Positions 43,280 to 51,922 of a DNA stretch of 64,000 bases are shown here, piece after piece (within the stretch, counting starts at the first letter, position 1; each line of letters opens with the position of its first letter). The notes beneath the pieces were generated by a model. The model saw only the letters and a program-made list of their open reading frames with translations. It had not been told where the DNA came from and made no database searches. A program made the translations under genes and the position numbers. Source of the stretch: Clostridium sp. UBA701 (GTDB lineage Bacteria > Bacillota > Clostridia > Clostridiales > Clostridiaceae); NCBI GenBank assembly GCA_002298125.1, contig DBMJ01000022.1:1188-65187 (forward strand). The letters are read 5' to 3'.

Positions 43280-44509
43280 ATGAACATATTGATATTGACT
43301 GTATCTACTGGCGGTGGTCACAACACTGCAGCCCTTGCCATAAAAGAATATATACATATTTATAACCCAGATGCCAAGGTGGAAATTCTGCAGGCTCTAA
43401 GTTATGTAAATCCAAGTATCAACACTATAACAGTAAAGGGCTATAGCAGCATGGTTAATTTAGCTCCTCCCCTCTTTGGTAAACTTTATTATTTAGCCGA
43501 GCGGGAGTCTATGATAAATCACCTGGTTTCTTCAGTTAATAAACAACAGTGCAGGAAATTTCTTCCCCTTTTAAATAAAATAAAGCCTGATGTTATAGTT
43601 TGTACCCATCCCTTTGCCACCGAAATGATGTCTAATCTAAGATTAAGTGGTGAATTAAAGCTTCCTGTTGTATCACTTTTGACAGATTATGCTCCACATA
43701 AGTGTTGGATTAATAAGGGTGTGGATGCTTACATTGTGTCTGGTGTACATATGATCAATCATATGGTTAAGCGCGGAGTCCCTAAAGAGAAGGTCTTCCC
43801 CTTAGGAATCCCTATAAGTCCAAATTTCTGGCGTGAGGATGATAAAATTAAACTCAGAAAAGAGTTTGGTCTAGAAGCCAATAAAACCACCATATTGCTC
43901 ATGGGTGGAAGCATGGGTATAAAGCATATGTATGATATGTATAGAAAAATTATTTCCACAAATTCTGCTATACAGCTCATTGTGGTATGTGGAAACAACA
44001 AGAAGTTATACCACAAGCTTATGTTAGAGGATAAACCCTTAGACAAAAGAGTTATAATAATAGGCTATACCAAGGAAATTTATCGATATATGCATGCTAG
44101 CGATATTATTATTACTAAGCCAGGTGGACTATCCTTAACCGAGGCTATATCTTGTAAACTCCCAATATTATCTTTTTCTCCTATTCCTGGTCAAGAAATG
44201 GAAAATGAAGAGTTTATTAAGCTTGTAGACATAGGCATACCCTTGAGCTATGATGATAATTCAGTTAAGACTCTCGAATCCATACTCAATTCACCTGAAT
44301 TAATTCAACATATGGTGGAAAACTGTAAAAAGGTAGCTACCCCTAACTGTGGCAGAGATATATATCGTCTTCTAGAAAAACTTACCAATAGAGATTTGCC
44401 AGCAGAAAGTGCTGCCTTTGATAGTGCTTTTGATAGTGAAAAAGCTGCTGAAATAACTAATAAAAAATATATTGGGAAAGAAAGTAACGTTGAATCTAAA
44501 TTACTTTAG
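43280..44509 (+). CDS. MGDG-synthase-type glycosyltransferase (diacylglycerol glucosyltransferase-like)
   Basis: The 409-residue protein is a GT28/MurG-like lipid glycosyltransferase related to UgtP and MGDG synthases. The N-terminal acceptor domain begins MNILILTVSTGGGHNTAA with the Gly-rich loop, and includes CTHPFATEMM and LLTDYAPHKCW. The C-terminal donor domain has LLMGGSMGIKHMYDM and the nucleotide-sugar motif KPGGLSLTEAISCKLPIL. It probably makes glucosyl-diacylglycerol for membranes or lipoteichoic acid. GAAGGTGAAGCT precedes the ATG. The last 35 residues are low in complexity (AESAAFDSAFDSEKAAE), and the end of the gene overlaps a 20-bp repeat. Confidence 0.9.
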   Translation: MNILILTVSTGGGHNTAALAIKEYIHIYNPDAKVEILQALSYVNPSINTITVKGYSSMVNLAPPLFGKLYYLAERESMINHLVSSVNKQQCRKFLPLLNKIKPDVIVCTHPFATEMMSNLRLSGELKLPVVSLLTDYAPHKCWINKGVDAYIVSGVHMINHMVKRGVPKEKVFPLGIPISPNFWREDDKIKLRKEFGLEANKTTILLMGGSMGIKHMYDMYRKIISTNSAIQLIVVCGNNKKLYHKLMLEDKPLDKRVIIIGYTKEIYRYMHASDIIITKPGGLSLTEAISCKLPILSFSPIPGQEMENEEFIKLVDIGIPLSYDDNSVKTLESILNSPELIQHMVENCKKVATPNCGRDIYRLLEKLTNRDLPAESAAFDSAFDSEKAAEITNKKYIGKESNVESKLL

Positions 44510-44568
44510 TAAATCTGTATTGCTTTCAGTGATTCTATTTTGCCTTCAGTAAGTCTATTTTACTTTCA
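44489..44568. repeat. 20-bp tandem repeat, four units
   Basis: Units of 20 bp start at 44489, 44509, 44529 and 44549 (for example GTAAATCTGTATTGCTTTCA). The first lies inside the last codons of the glycosyltransferase gene, so the array overlaps coding sequence. Confidence 0.8.
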
Positions 44569-44609
44569 ATTAGTCATAAAAATTCAGAGAAAAGGTTTAG
44601 GAGGTAGCA

Positions 44610-45548
44610 ATGAAGCTAATTGACATGCACTGCGACACCCCTATGAAGCTATACCAGGATCAGGGTGTTTCAGGCCTTAGAGAGAATAATTATTGCGTAG
44701 ATTTAAGTAAGCTTAAGAAATCAAATTGCCTAGCTCAGTTTTTTGCTCTATTTATCTATATGAAACCGCAAGTTTCTCCAAGAGCTATTGCCTTATCCAT
44801 GCTGCAGAAGCTAAACAGCGAACTTGAGATTAACAGTGAGCTTATTTCTACTGCAACAAGTTATGAAGATATTTTGAAAAATGAAAGCGAAGGAAAAATG
44901 TCTGCCGTAATAACCATTGAGGAGGGAGGAGCTATTGAGGGCTCTCTTCACAACCTTCGAGATTTTTATAATAGAGGCGTTAGGCTTATGACACTTACCT
45001 GGAATTTTGAAAATGAAATTGGGTACCCTCACGCTAAAGAGGAATATAGGACCATGGGACTAAAACCCTTTGGCTTTGAGGTTATAGAAGAGATGAACAG
45101 ACTAGGTATGATAATAGATGTTTCTCATCTTTCTGATGCAGGTTTTTATGATGTGGCGTCCCACAGTAAAAAACCCTTTGTAGCATCCCATTCAAATGCT
45201 CGTACAATTACTCCCCATAGCAGAAACCTTTCAGACCCTATGATTAAACTTCTAGCTGAAAATGGTGGTGTTATTGGAATAAACTATGTGGATAGTTTTT
45301 TGAGTAATATAGGTTTTGGTACCCTAGCGGATATAGTTACTCATATAAAGCACATAGAAAAAATTGGTGGAATAGATGTACTTGCCCTTGGCTCTGACTT
45401 CGACGGTACTCCTCCAAAGTGCGAGCTTCAGCACATCGGTGAAATGGAGCTCCTCTATGATAAGCTTCAGAATTGTGGCTTTTCAGAGGACAAAATTGAT
45501 AAGATTTTCTACAAAAATGCCCTTCGGGTTGTGAAAGCTAATTTATAG
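44610..45548 (+). CDS. Membrane dipeptidase, M19 family
   Basis: The 312-residue protein is a zinc dipeptidase of the renal dipeptidase family. IDMHCDTPMK gives the first His and Asp ligands; ITIEEGGAIEG contains the bridging Glu; IIDVSHLSD and VASHSNARTITPHSRN give His ligands; and LGSDFDGTPPK is the C-terminal signature with Asp. There is no signal peptide, so it is probably cytosolic, as in other bacteria. GGAGGTAGCA precedes the ATG. The G of its TAG stop is the first base of a GGGGACGGTTCT motif that bounds the RAYT unit. Confidence 0.92.
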   Translation: MKLIDMHCDTPMKLYQDQGVSGLRENNYCVDLSKLKKSNCLAQFFALFIYMKPQVSPRAIALSMLQKLNSELEINSELISTATSYEDILKNESEGKMSAVITIEEGGAIEGSLHNLRDFYNRGVRLMTLTWNFENEIGYPHAKEEYRTMGLKPFGFEVIEEMNRLGMIIDVSHLSDAGFYDVASHSKKPFVASHSNARTITPHSRNLSDPMIKLLAENGGVIGINYVDSFLSNIGFGTLADIVTHIKHIEKIGGIDVLALGSDFDGTPPKCELQHIGEMELLYDKLQNCGFSEDKIDKIFYKNALRVVKANL

Positions 45549-45559
45549 GGGACGGTTCT
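45548..45559 (+). repeat. REP-like motif GGGGACGGTTCT, left copy
   Basis: The motif begins in the dipeptidase stop codon. It is exact in all three copies in this region. Confidence 0.75.
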
Positions 45560-45610
45560 TTATTGTTTTTATTGTCATATTTCGATCAAAAATTTTCAAA
45601 AAACAAAAAT

Positions 45611-45656
45611 AGCACTTTTTATTAGCTGATAAAGCAGCTGATAAAGTGCTTTTTCT
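45611..45656 (+). terminator. Terminator behind the dipeptidase gene
   Basis: AGCACTTT (45611-45618) pairs with AAAGTGCT (45643-45650), with an inner AGCTG/CAGCT stem and a two-base bulge, and a TTTTT tail. It sits inside the left part of the RAYT unit. Confidence 0.8.
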
Positions 45657-45761
45657 TATTAGGAAAAGCATTTTTCTGGATGCTAGTCCACTATTTGTTC
45701 AAGTATAATTAGAATAACATTTTATTGCCTATATAAATATTAATTATTAATTTGTTATCTT

Positions 45762-46679
45762 CTAAGAGGCCCTTCCGAGTTCAAGGAACTTTTCCGGTAA
45801 TCCTTTATATCTTTCATCATTTTGAATAAGCTCTATCCCTTTGTTCACAAGTCCAGATATCCTTGATAAGGTGAGTGCCCCTAGAATACAACATATATCC
45901 TTGTATTTAAAGTCGCAATAACACCTGATCAAAAAGGCACAAAGTGCCCTACTTTCAGTGGCTTCTCTTCTATTTTTTCTTGTGATTTCTGCCACTTTAA
46001 TCTTTGTAAAGCAGGCAACAAAGTCCATTAACTTCTCTGGGTCCACGTCTCTAACCAGTATTATTCGTTCACTTCTATATTCGCTCTTTTCATTCCTAAA
46101 TTCAAACTCATTAATTGATTTTTGATTATTTGATGCTAAAACTTTATTAATGTATCTTTGCCTTGACTCTTCAACATCTGCGCCAAAAAGTCCTAAAATA
46201 AAATTCTCATCTAAAATCCTATAGGGATCCTTCTTCATACCTAAATATATTCCGTAGCTTGAATATGGATACCTTTCAGGACATCCTTTAAACTTTTTTA
46301 TATCCACAGGATTATTGTGAATATAAGCCAATAAGGTAATTAGATATCTATCGTCATGAACTATTTTACTCTTAAACCTGTCCTGAAATACATGCCCTCT
46401 TCTGTCATATCTAATGTTAAAATACTGAGCATAACACTGGTTTATACCATGCATAATCTTTGATATATCAGCACCATTGCAATCGATAATCATGTGAATA
46501 TGTGTTGTCATAAGACAATAGCCATATATTTTGAACCTAAACCTATCTTGATACTTCTTAATAAGGTTAAGATACTTATCCTTATCTTTTGTATTTTTAA
46601 AGAGGGGGGTATTGCTTATACTTTTGCACATTACATGGTAGATTGAATCATAGCTTTTCACACGAGCAGCCCTAGGCAT
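45762..46679 (-). CDS. REP-associated tyrosine transposase (Y1_Tnp, IS200-like)
   Basis: The 305-residue protein has a Y1 HUH transposase domain with HIH at residues 60-62 (MTTHIHMII) and a catalytic Tyr in QCYAQYFNIRY (Tyr83 or Tyr86), followed by RRGHVFQDRFKSKIV and LAYIHNNPVDIKKF, both typical of RAYTs. A long C-terminal extension with a helix-turn-helix-like part (KYKDICCILGALTLSRISGL) is present. RAYTs act in trans on REP palindromes. All key residues are intact, so it may be active. The ATG at 46679 follows GGAGTGATAGTA. Confidence 0.88.
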   Translation of the reverse strand: MPRAARVKSYDSIYHVMCKSISNTPLFKNTKDKDKYLNLIKKYQDRFRFKIYGYCLMTTHIHMIIDCNGADISKIMHGINQCYAQYFNIRYDRRGHVFQDRFKSKIVHDDRYLITLLAYIHNNPVDIKKFKGCPERYPYSSYGIYLGMKKDPYRILDENFILGLFGADVEESRQRYINKVLASNNQKSINEFEFRNEKSEYRSERIILVRDVDPEKLMDFVACFTKIKVAEITRKNRREATESRALCAFLIRCYCDFKYKDICCILGALTLSRISGLVNKGIELIQNDERYKGLPEKFLELGRAS

Positions 46680-46761
46680 TACTATCACTCCATTTCTCTT
46701 TTAGCAATAGTATTACCAAAGTCTTTTTCAATTATCCATTATTACCCTTATAAATAATTTC

Positions 46762-46773
46762 AGAACCGTCCCC
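46762..46773 (-). repeat. REP-like motif, right copy 1
   Basis: The complement of GGGGACGGTTCT, exact. It lies upstream of the RAYT gene and downstream of the PLP enzyme stop. Confidence 0.7.
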
Positions 46774-46781
46774 TCTTAAAT

Positions 46782-48125
46782 TTAAAAAACTACAGAACCG
46801 TCCCCTACTTTCTTTACTATATCCTCCACTGCATAAAGGAATCTATCTATTTCATTCTTATCGTTGTACATACCAAAGCTCAACCTTACCATTCCTGGTC
46901 TTGGCAGCGAAGGATCCTCAAAATATTTTTTCATATCCTCACTGCTTATCTTCAATAACTTCTGAATATAAGGTTGAGCGCAAAAGCACCCATTTCTAAC
47001 TGCTATTCCCCAGGCAGAGGATAAGATTTCTGCAACTTTATCATGCTGTAAACCTTCAATGTTCATTGGAATAATGCTCACTGAAGAAGTGCTCACAGAA
47101 GGAGAATTTGCAGAGTGAGTAGTCCTGTCAGGAACACAATATAAGTGTACTCCTCTTATGGTCTTTAATCCTTCTAATGCATATCTTTTTAATTCATCCT
47201 CATAATTATATATATTCTCCATGCCTATCTTTTCTAAGGTATTTATTGCAGCCACAAGAGCTACTACTCCCATAATATTTGGGGTTCCCGCCTCTTCCCT
47301 GTTAGGCATATCCTCCCACAATACCTTATCCAAGGTTACTACCTTTACAGTGCCTCCTCCAGAGTAATGAGGCTTTCCCTCTGAAAAGCAGCTTTTAGGT
47401 GCTATTAGTATCCCTGCCCCGAAGGGGGCATACATCTTGTGAGCGGAGAACACCAAAAAATCTATATGGGTTTCACTCTCATGAGGCTTCATATCTACCT
47501 TACTGTGAGGTACAAGCTGTGCACCATCCACCAGGATTTTTGCCCCATAGCTGTGTGCAATCTTTGCCATTTGATGAATTGGGTTTATATATCCAGTTAC
47601 ATTAGAAGCTCCCGTCACTGCTACCAGCTTAACTCGTCCACCATATTCTATTAACTTTTTCTCCATACTTTCTATAATAATTCTCCCACAGGCATCCGTT
47701 TCTATATAGTCAACCACATACCTATCTCTCCATGGCAGATTATTTGAATGATGCTCCATAAGGGATGACAAAATAACCGTATCCTCTCCACTTTTTTCTA
47801 GACAATAAGAAAGCATATTGATTGCCTCTGTGGTGTTTCTAACATATATGACTAGATCCTTATCTACATCTGCTCCCACAAAGCTTGCAATCTTTTTCCT
47901 AGAATCATCATATATCATTGAGGATACCTTAGATTTAAAGCCAGCTCCACGATGAATAGAAGAGTACCATGGAGCATATTTTTCTACTGCTTCCATCACA
48001 GACTTTAGAGGAGGGGTTGTAGCAGCATTGTCAAAATTGATTGCTACAGCTCTTCTTCCTCCCTCTACGGGCACATTAATCTCTGTTCCTACTATTAGGT
48101 TTCTATATTTTGATATGCCATTCAT
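46782..48125 (-). CDS. Cysteine-desulfurase-like PLP enzyme (class V aminotransferase fold)
   Basis: The 447-residue protein resembles SufS/CsdA-type desulfurases. FDNAATTPPLKSVMEA starts the fold; SLMEHHSNNLPWRD, LVDGAQLVPH and FSAHKMYAPFG (PLP Lys) are the family blocks; and VRNGCFCAQPY holds the candidate catalytic Cys. It may mobilise sulfur from cysteine, but no Suf or Isc partner is near, so another PLP reaction is possible. GGGTGATGATT precedes the ATG. The last residues, VGDGSVVF, derive from a REP-like motif, so its C-terminus was changed by the neighbouring mobile element. Confidence 0.87.
   Translation of the reverse strand: MNGISKYRNLIVGTEINVPVEGGRRAVAINFDNAATTPPLKSVMEAVEKYAPWYSSIHRGAGFKSKVSSMIYDDSRKKIASFVGADVDKDLVIYVRNTTEAINMLSYCLEKSGEDTVILSSLMEHHSNNLPWRDRYVVDYIETDACGRIIIESMEKKLIEYGGRVKLVAVTGASNVTGYINPIHQMAKIAHSYGAKILVDGAQLVPHSKVDMKPHESETHIDFLVFSAHKMYAPFGAGILIAPKSCFSEGKPHYSGGGTVKVVTLDKVLWEDMPNREEAGTPNIMGVVALVAAINTLEKIGMENIYNYEDELKRYALEGLKTIRGVHLYCVPDRTTHSANSPSVSTSSVSIIPMNIEGLQHDKVAEILSSAWGIAVRNGCFCAQPYIQKLLKISSEDMKKYFEDPSLPRPGMVRLSFGMYNDKNEIDRFLYAVEDIVKKVGDGSVVF
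46794..46805 (-). repeat. REP-like motif, right copy 2, inside a coding end
   Basis: An exact copy read in frame as Gly-Asp-Gly-Ser, four residues before the last three residues of the cysteine-desulfurase-like protein. Confidence 0.75.
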
Positions 48126-48188
48126 TTTTAATCATCACCCGAATAAATATTGGCTAATGTATATTATGAACTAGGCTAAAAAGTGTTC

Positions 48189-48380
48189 CCGGTAACTTTA
48201 TAATATTGTATTGCATAATGATAACTGTTGGAATTTATTCCAAACTGAAAATGCCGGTAACCTTATAATACTATATCGCTTAATGATAACTGTTGGAATT
48301 TGATCAAACTGAAAATACCAGCAGCTTTATAATACTGTATTGCTTAATACTCTATTGCTTAATACATTGTTGCTTAACAT
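48189..48380. repeat. 65-bp tandem repeat with 15-bp sub-repeats
   Basis: Units start CCGGTAAC at 48189 and 48254, with a degenerate third (CCAGCAGC) at 48318; each carries GATAACTGTTGGAATTT or part of it. The third runs into short TATTGCTTAATAC repeats of 15 bp. It occupies most of the 327-base gap between two - strand genes. Confidence 0.8.
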
Positions 48381-48410
48381 AGTAGTTTTTAATATTTGCT
48401 AAGCTATTCA

Positions 48411-48450
48411 ACAAAAAAGCTTCAGGAGAAAACTCCCGAAGCTTTTTTGT
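48411..48450 (-). terminator. Terminator of the APC permease gene
   Basis: ACAAAAAAGCTTC and GAAGCTTTTTTGT flank an inner GGAG/CTCC stem with one mismatch. It lies three bases behind the permease stop and works in both directions. Confidence 0.93.
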
Positions 48451-48452
48451 TC

Positions 48453-49859
48453 TTATACGTCTAATCCAGCACCCTGTCTTAACGTATCTACCATTTTGTC
48501 TTCCTTATTATTTTGAAGCATTTGGTATACATAGAATGGGATACCAACAAGCATCAGTAGGAAGCCATACATAACAACCTCTTGCCCTGTGCCATAAATG
48601 GCATATATAGAATAGATAAATGCCAACAGTGCAAAGAAGGAGCTCTTTATAAAGTTAAAGAAGTTAAATTGCTTAATACCCTTCTTCAGCAGTACTATTT
48701 CAGCAGCAGCTGTAAAGGAGTATGCAGGTAAGAAGGCCAATGTAGCAAGGAGAATCATAAAGTCAAAGCCAGCTCTTAATCCATTTACATAGTTTAATAT
48801 AAGAAGTAGATTTGCAGCCACTCCACTGATTATAAGAGAAGCATATGGAGTCTTAAATCTTGGATGTACTTTCCCAAATATTTGTGGGAAAAGCTTACCC
48901 TCTGCACCAGCAAAGCCGCTTCTTGCAGTAGTTAGTATCCAGCCTGAAGTAGCTCCTAAAGTTGAAATAACAGCACCAAGAGCTATAAAGGTTCCTCCCC
49001 AGGTTCCACCGATAGCCTTGTTAATAACATCTGCTAATGGAGATGAAGACTCAGCTAAGGTAGCCTGATCCATGGATCCCATAGCAAAGAAGGAAACAAG
49101 AATATAGATAATAGCACATATTAAGGTTCCGAATATAGTACTTCTTCTTATATTCTTTTCAGGATTTTTGATTTCTCCTGCAGGAATAGTAGCACTTTCA
49201 AGTCCAACAAAGGCCCATAGTGCTATACCTATACCAGCAGAGACTGTTCCAAAGTTTACAGGTGCAAATTCAGGCTTAGAAGCTGTGTTAAGCAGGTCTG
49301 AATTGAAGTTTAATGCTGCCAGCACAATAAACACCAGTAGCGGAACAATCTTCAATGCAGTAGTGACAATTCCAACCATACCGGCTTCCTTTACTCCTAA
49401 AATGTTTACTAAAGTAAAAATCCATAAAATTCCTGTACAGATGAGGAAGCACGCCATAGGCATGTCCTTTAAAGCTGGAACAAAATAAGTAAAGTAGCTC
49501 ATAAAGGCAGTAATTATTGCTGCATTTCCTACCCAGGCTCCAATCCAATAAGTCCAGGCAATTAAGAATGCTGGGAAGCTTCCAAAAGCTGCTCTTGTGT
49601 ATGCAATTGGACCACCAGTCTTTGGTATAGCTGCACCCATGTTGGCAAAGCTAAGGGCAATCAAAAGTGAACCTACAGCTGTGATAACCCATGCCAGTAA
49701 AGCTGACTTAGGATTAGTAGCAGCTGCCAAGGAAGCAGGAGACATGAAAATACCTGAACCTATAACGTTACCAACTACTATGGCAGTAGCGGCAGCAAGG
49801 CCCAGCTCTCTCTTGAGCTCGACACTTCCTGTAGTCTTTGTCTTGTTTTCAGTGCTCAT
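48453..49859 (-). CDS. APC-family amino acid permease
   Basis: The 468-residue protein has 12 predicted membrane segments and the APC start AIVVGNVIGSGIFMSPASL (GxG substrate loop). LWAFVGLESATIPAGEIKNP is the typical helix 6 region, and GGPIAYTRAAFG lies in helix 3. It takes up or exchanges amino acids; the substrate is unknown, with a cationic amino acid or polyamine antiporter as one option. GGGGGTTCTTTT precedes the ATG. It is monocistronic with its own terminator. Confidence 0.92.
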   Translation of the reverse strand: MSTENKTKTTGSVELKRELGLAAATAIVVGNVIGSGIFMSPASLAAATNPKSALLAWVITAVGSLLIALSFANMGAAIPKTGGPIAYTRAAFGSFPAFLIAWTYWIGAWVGNAAIITAFMSYFTYFVPALKDMPMACFLICTGILWIFTLVNILGVKEAGMVGIVTTALKIVPLLVFIVLAALNFNSDLLNTASKPEFAPVNFGTVSAGIGIALWAFVGLESATIPAGEIKNPEKNIRRSTIFGTLICAIIYILVSFFAMGSMDQATLAESSSPLADVINKAIGGTWGGTFIALGAVISTLGATSGWILTTARSGFAGAEGKLFPQIFGKVHPRFKTPYASLIISGVAANLLLILNYVNGLRAGFDFMILLATLAFLPAYSFTAAAEIVLLKKGIKQFNFFNFIKSSFFALLAFIYSIYAIYGTGQEVVMYGFLLMLVGIPFYVYQMLQNNKEDKMVDTLRQGAGLDV

Positions 49860-50054
49860 AAAAGAACCCCCTTAATAATAATTACATATATTACAGAAGA
49901 TTTCCCTCCTATAATCATTTTCAAAAAAACACATCAGTGTTAAATATTGTATCTATTATTATAATTTACTATATCACACTTTTCAGAAAAAATATATCGA
50001 ATATTTTGAATATTTATTCTGTTTTTATAAAAGTATTGTTTAACATAAATATTA

Positions 50055-50111
50055 TTTAATAATAAAGATATCATTTAATAATAAAGGTATTGTTTAATAA
50101 TAAAGATATCA
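50055..50111. repeat. 19-bp tandem repeat, three units
   Basis: TTTAATAATAAAGATATCA at 50055 and 50093 with a variant at 50074 between them. It lies in the 446-base gap upstream of the YdcZ gene; no other gene is visible in that gap. Confidence 0.8.
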
Positions 50112-50305
50112 TTTAGTAAAGTGTAGCTTAGCTTCTGTGTAGTTATTATTTCCACTAAGGGTTTACTTAGATTATCTACGAATGTAACTGACCATGTCTG
50201 CCCCTTAGTGTATTGTCAGTATTAGGGCAGGTAATTTGGGGATATGTTCTTAGGATTTTGGGTAAAATACTTCAGATAATATCTTTTGAGAGGAGTTACA
50301 AATAT

Positions 50306-50734
50306 ATGCTAGGAATAATTATGTCCATGGTTGCAGGTGTATCCATGAGCCTTCAAGGGGTATTTAACACCAGACTTGGTGAAAAGATAGGAATCTGGGA
50401 AACAAACCTGCTTGTTCAATTTATTGGTGCTATTTTAACTTTTATTGTATTCTTTTTTTTCGGAAAAGGCAATATGAAAAATTTAAAAGATACCAATAAA
50501 CTTTATCTTATGGGAGGAGTACTTGGAGTTATTATAATCTACACCGTTATGACAGGCATCAGAAGCCTTGGTGCCACTTGCTCTATAGGTATTATCCTTG
50601 TGGCTCAGCTTACTGCTGCTGCACTTATAGATGCCTTTGGACTTTTCGATACCACTAGGATATCTTTTGGTTTTACTAAGATTGTTGGAATTGTTATAAT
50701 GGTAGTAGGAATAATCATCTTCAAGTGGAAGTGA
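50306..50734 (+). CDS. DMT transporter, YdcZ/DUF606 family
   Basis: The 142-residue membrane protein has five membrane segments and matches the YdcZ/DUF606 half-transporter family. IMSMVAGVSMSLQGVFNTRL at the N-terminus and CSIGIILVAQLTAAALID in the second half are typical. Such proteins often occur as pairs, but here only one copy is seen. AGGAG lies ten bases before the ATG at 50306; a longer reading from 50213 has no ribosome binding site and does not begin as family members do. The 13-bp repeat array starts just behind its stop. Confidence 0.88.
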   Translation: MLGIIMSMVAGVSMSLQGVFNTRLGEKIGIWETNLLVQFIGAILTFIVFFFFGKGNMKNLKDTNKLYLMGGVLGVIIIYTVMTGIRSLGATCSIGIILVAQLTAAALIDAFGLFDTTRISFGFTKIVGIVIMVVGIIIFKWK

Positions 50735-50741
50735 CAGACTC

Positions 50742-50936
50742 ATAGATAATCTCCATGAATAATCTTTATAGATAATCTTCATAGATAATCTCCATGGATA
50801 AACTTTATGGGTAATCTTCATGGGTAATTTCCATGAATAATTTTAATGGGCAATCTTCATAGATAATCTCCATGGATAAACTTCATGGGTAATTTTCATG
50901 GGCAATCTTCATGGGTAATTTTCATAGATGATTTAA
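50742..50936. repeat. 13-bp tandem repeat array, about 15 units
   Basis: Head-to-tail 13-bp units with consensus ATRGRTAATCTYC run from 50742 to 50936 (for example ATAGATAATCTCC at 50742 and ATGGGTAATCTTC at 50807). The array spans most of the space between the YdcZ gene and the LysR gene. Because 13 is not a multiple of three, it is unlikely to be coding. Confidence 0.9.
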
Positions 50937-50974
50937 ACATAGTATTAAGCTCTATTAGAGTAGAAGAGGTTATT

Positions 50975-51874
50975 ATGGAATTTAAACAAATTGAAGCTTT
51001 CATTACTGTTGCCAGGTTCAAAAGCTTTTCAAAAGCTGCAGATACCATATTTTTATCACAGCCTACCATAAGTGCCCATATTTCCTCTCTTGAGAAGGAG
51101 CTGAAGGTTGTCCTTTTTGAAAGAGCCTCTAGAGAGGTTAAGCTAACCTCTGCAGGAGAGGTTTTTTTGGAGTATGCCTTAGATATTATGAGTACTAGGA
51201 ATAAGGCCATACAAAACCTTAAAAATTATAGCTGTTCTGTGTTTGGAAAACTGCACTTGAGCGTAAGTACCACAGCTGCTCACTGTCTTTTGCCTGAGCT
51301 TATAACCCATTTCTACAAGCGCTATCCCGGAGTAGTGTTTTCCATCATGGAAAAGAGCTCCGGTGAAATTGTAGAGGATATACTTAAATTTAATTGTGAG
51401 CTAGGCGTGGTTGGAAGAGAGGTTTCTGATGAGAGAATTCTATGTAAAAGCTTAATTAGAGATAATCTTGTAGTGATTTCTCCCCCATGGTTTAACCTTG
51501 CTGAAAATATAGAGCTTAAGGAATTATTAAATTACCCCTTTATTATGAGGGAGGTCAATTCTGCTACTAGGAAGGCCTTTGAGAGCTTACTTTTAGAGCA
51601 GGATCTTTCAGATAAGCTAAAGCTATGCTGTGAAATAAATTCCCTAGATGCTCAGCTTCAATTAGTAAAGGCAGGACTTGGAATATCTGTTGTATCTGAA
51701 AGAGTTTGTGACGATTTAGCTCAGCTTGGCAAGTTAAGAATTAGCAGCATTAAAGATTTCAATGCTTCAAGAAACCTATATTTGTTGACAAGCTCAAAGA
51801 GAAGTCTTACTCCTACTGCCCAGGCATTTTACGATTTGTGTAAAGAAAAATTTCATTTTATAGATAACCTTTAG
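50975..51874 (+). CDS. LysR family transcriptional regulator
   Basis: The 299-residue protein has the LysR helix-turn-helix at the N-terminus (EFKQIEAFITVARFKSFSKA with LSQPTISAHISSLE) and a type 2 periplasmic-binding-like effector domain. The closest known type by look is the CysL/selenium-metabolism group. The regulated gene is unknown; the neighbouring subtilase or YdcZ are candidates. AGAGGT precedes the ATG at 50975, and the preceding 13-bp repeat makes any upstream start improbable. It is followed 48 bases later by the subtilase gene. Confidence 0.9.
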   Translation: MEFKQIEAFITVARFKSFSKAADTIFLSQPTISAHISSLEKELKVVLFERASREVKLTSAGEVFLEYALDIMSTRNKAIQNLKNYSCSVFGKLHLSVSTTAAHCLLPELITHFYKRYPGVVFSIMEKSSGEIVEDILKFNCELGVVGREVSDERILCKSLIRDNLVVISPPWFNLAENIELKELLNYPFIMREVNSATRKAFESLLLEQDLSDKLKLCCEINSLDAQLQLVKAGLGISVVSERVCDDLAQLGKLRISSIKDFNASRNLYLLTSSKRSLTPTAQAFYDLCKEKFHFIDNL

Positions 51875-51922
51875 GTGGAACACATAATATAATATAGATG
51901 GAACACTTTTTGTGGAGGTATT

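Larger units (their letters stand above)
45548..46805. mobile_element. RAYT unit bounded by inverted REP-like motifs
   Basis: A REP-associated tyrosine transposase gene is flanked by GGGGACGGTTCT at 45548-45559 on + and by two copies of its complement at 46762-46773 and 46794-46805. The motifs are thus inverted relative to each other and touch the 3' ends of both neighbouring genes. Target-site duplications were not identified, so exact ends are uncertain. Confidence 0.6.

Noticed and set aside
50483..50821. Reading frame on the - strand across ydcZ and the 13-bp array
   Set aside because: It is an antisense shadow; its repeated peptide comes from the DNA repeat, and it has no ribosome binding site.
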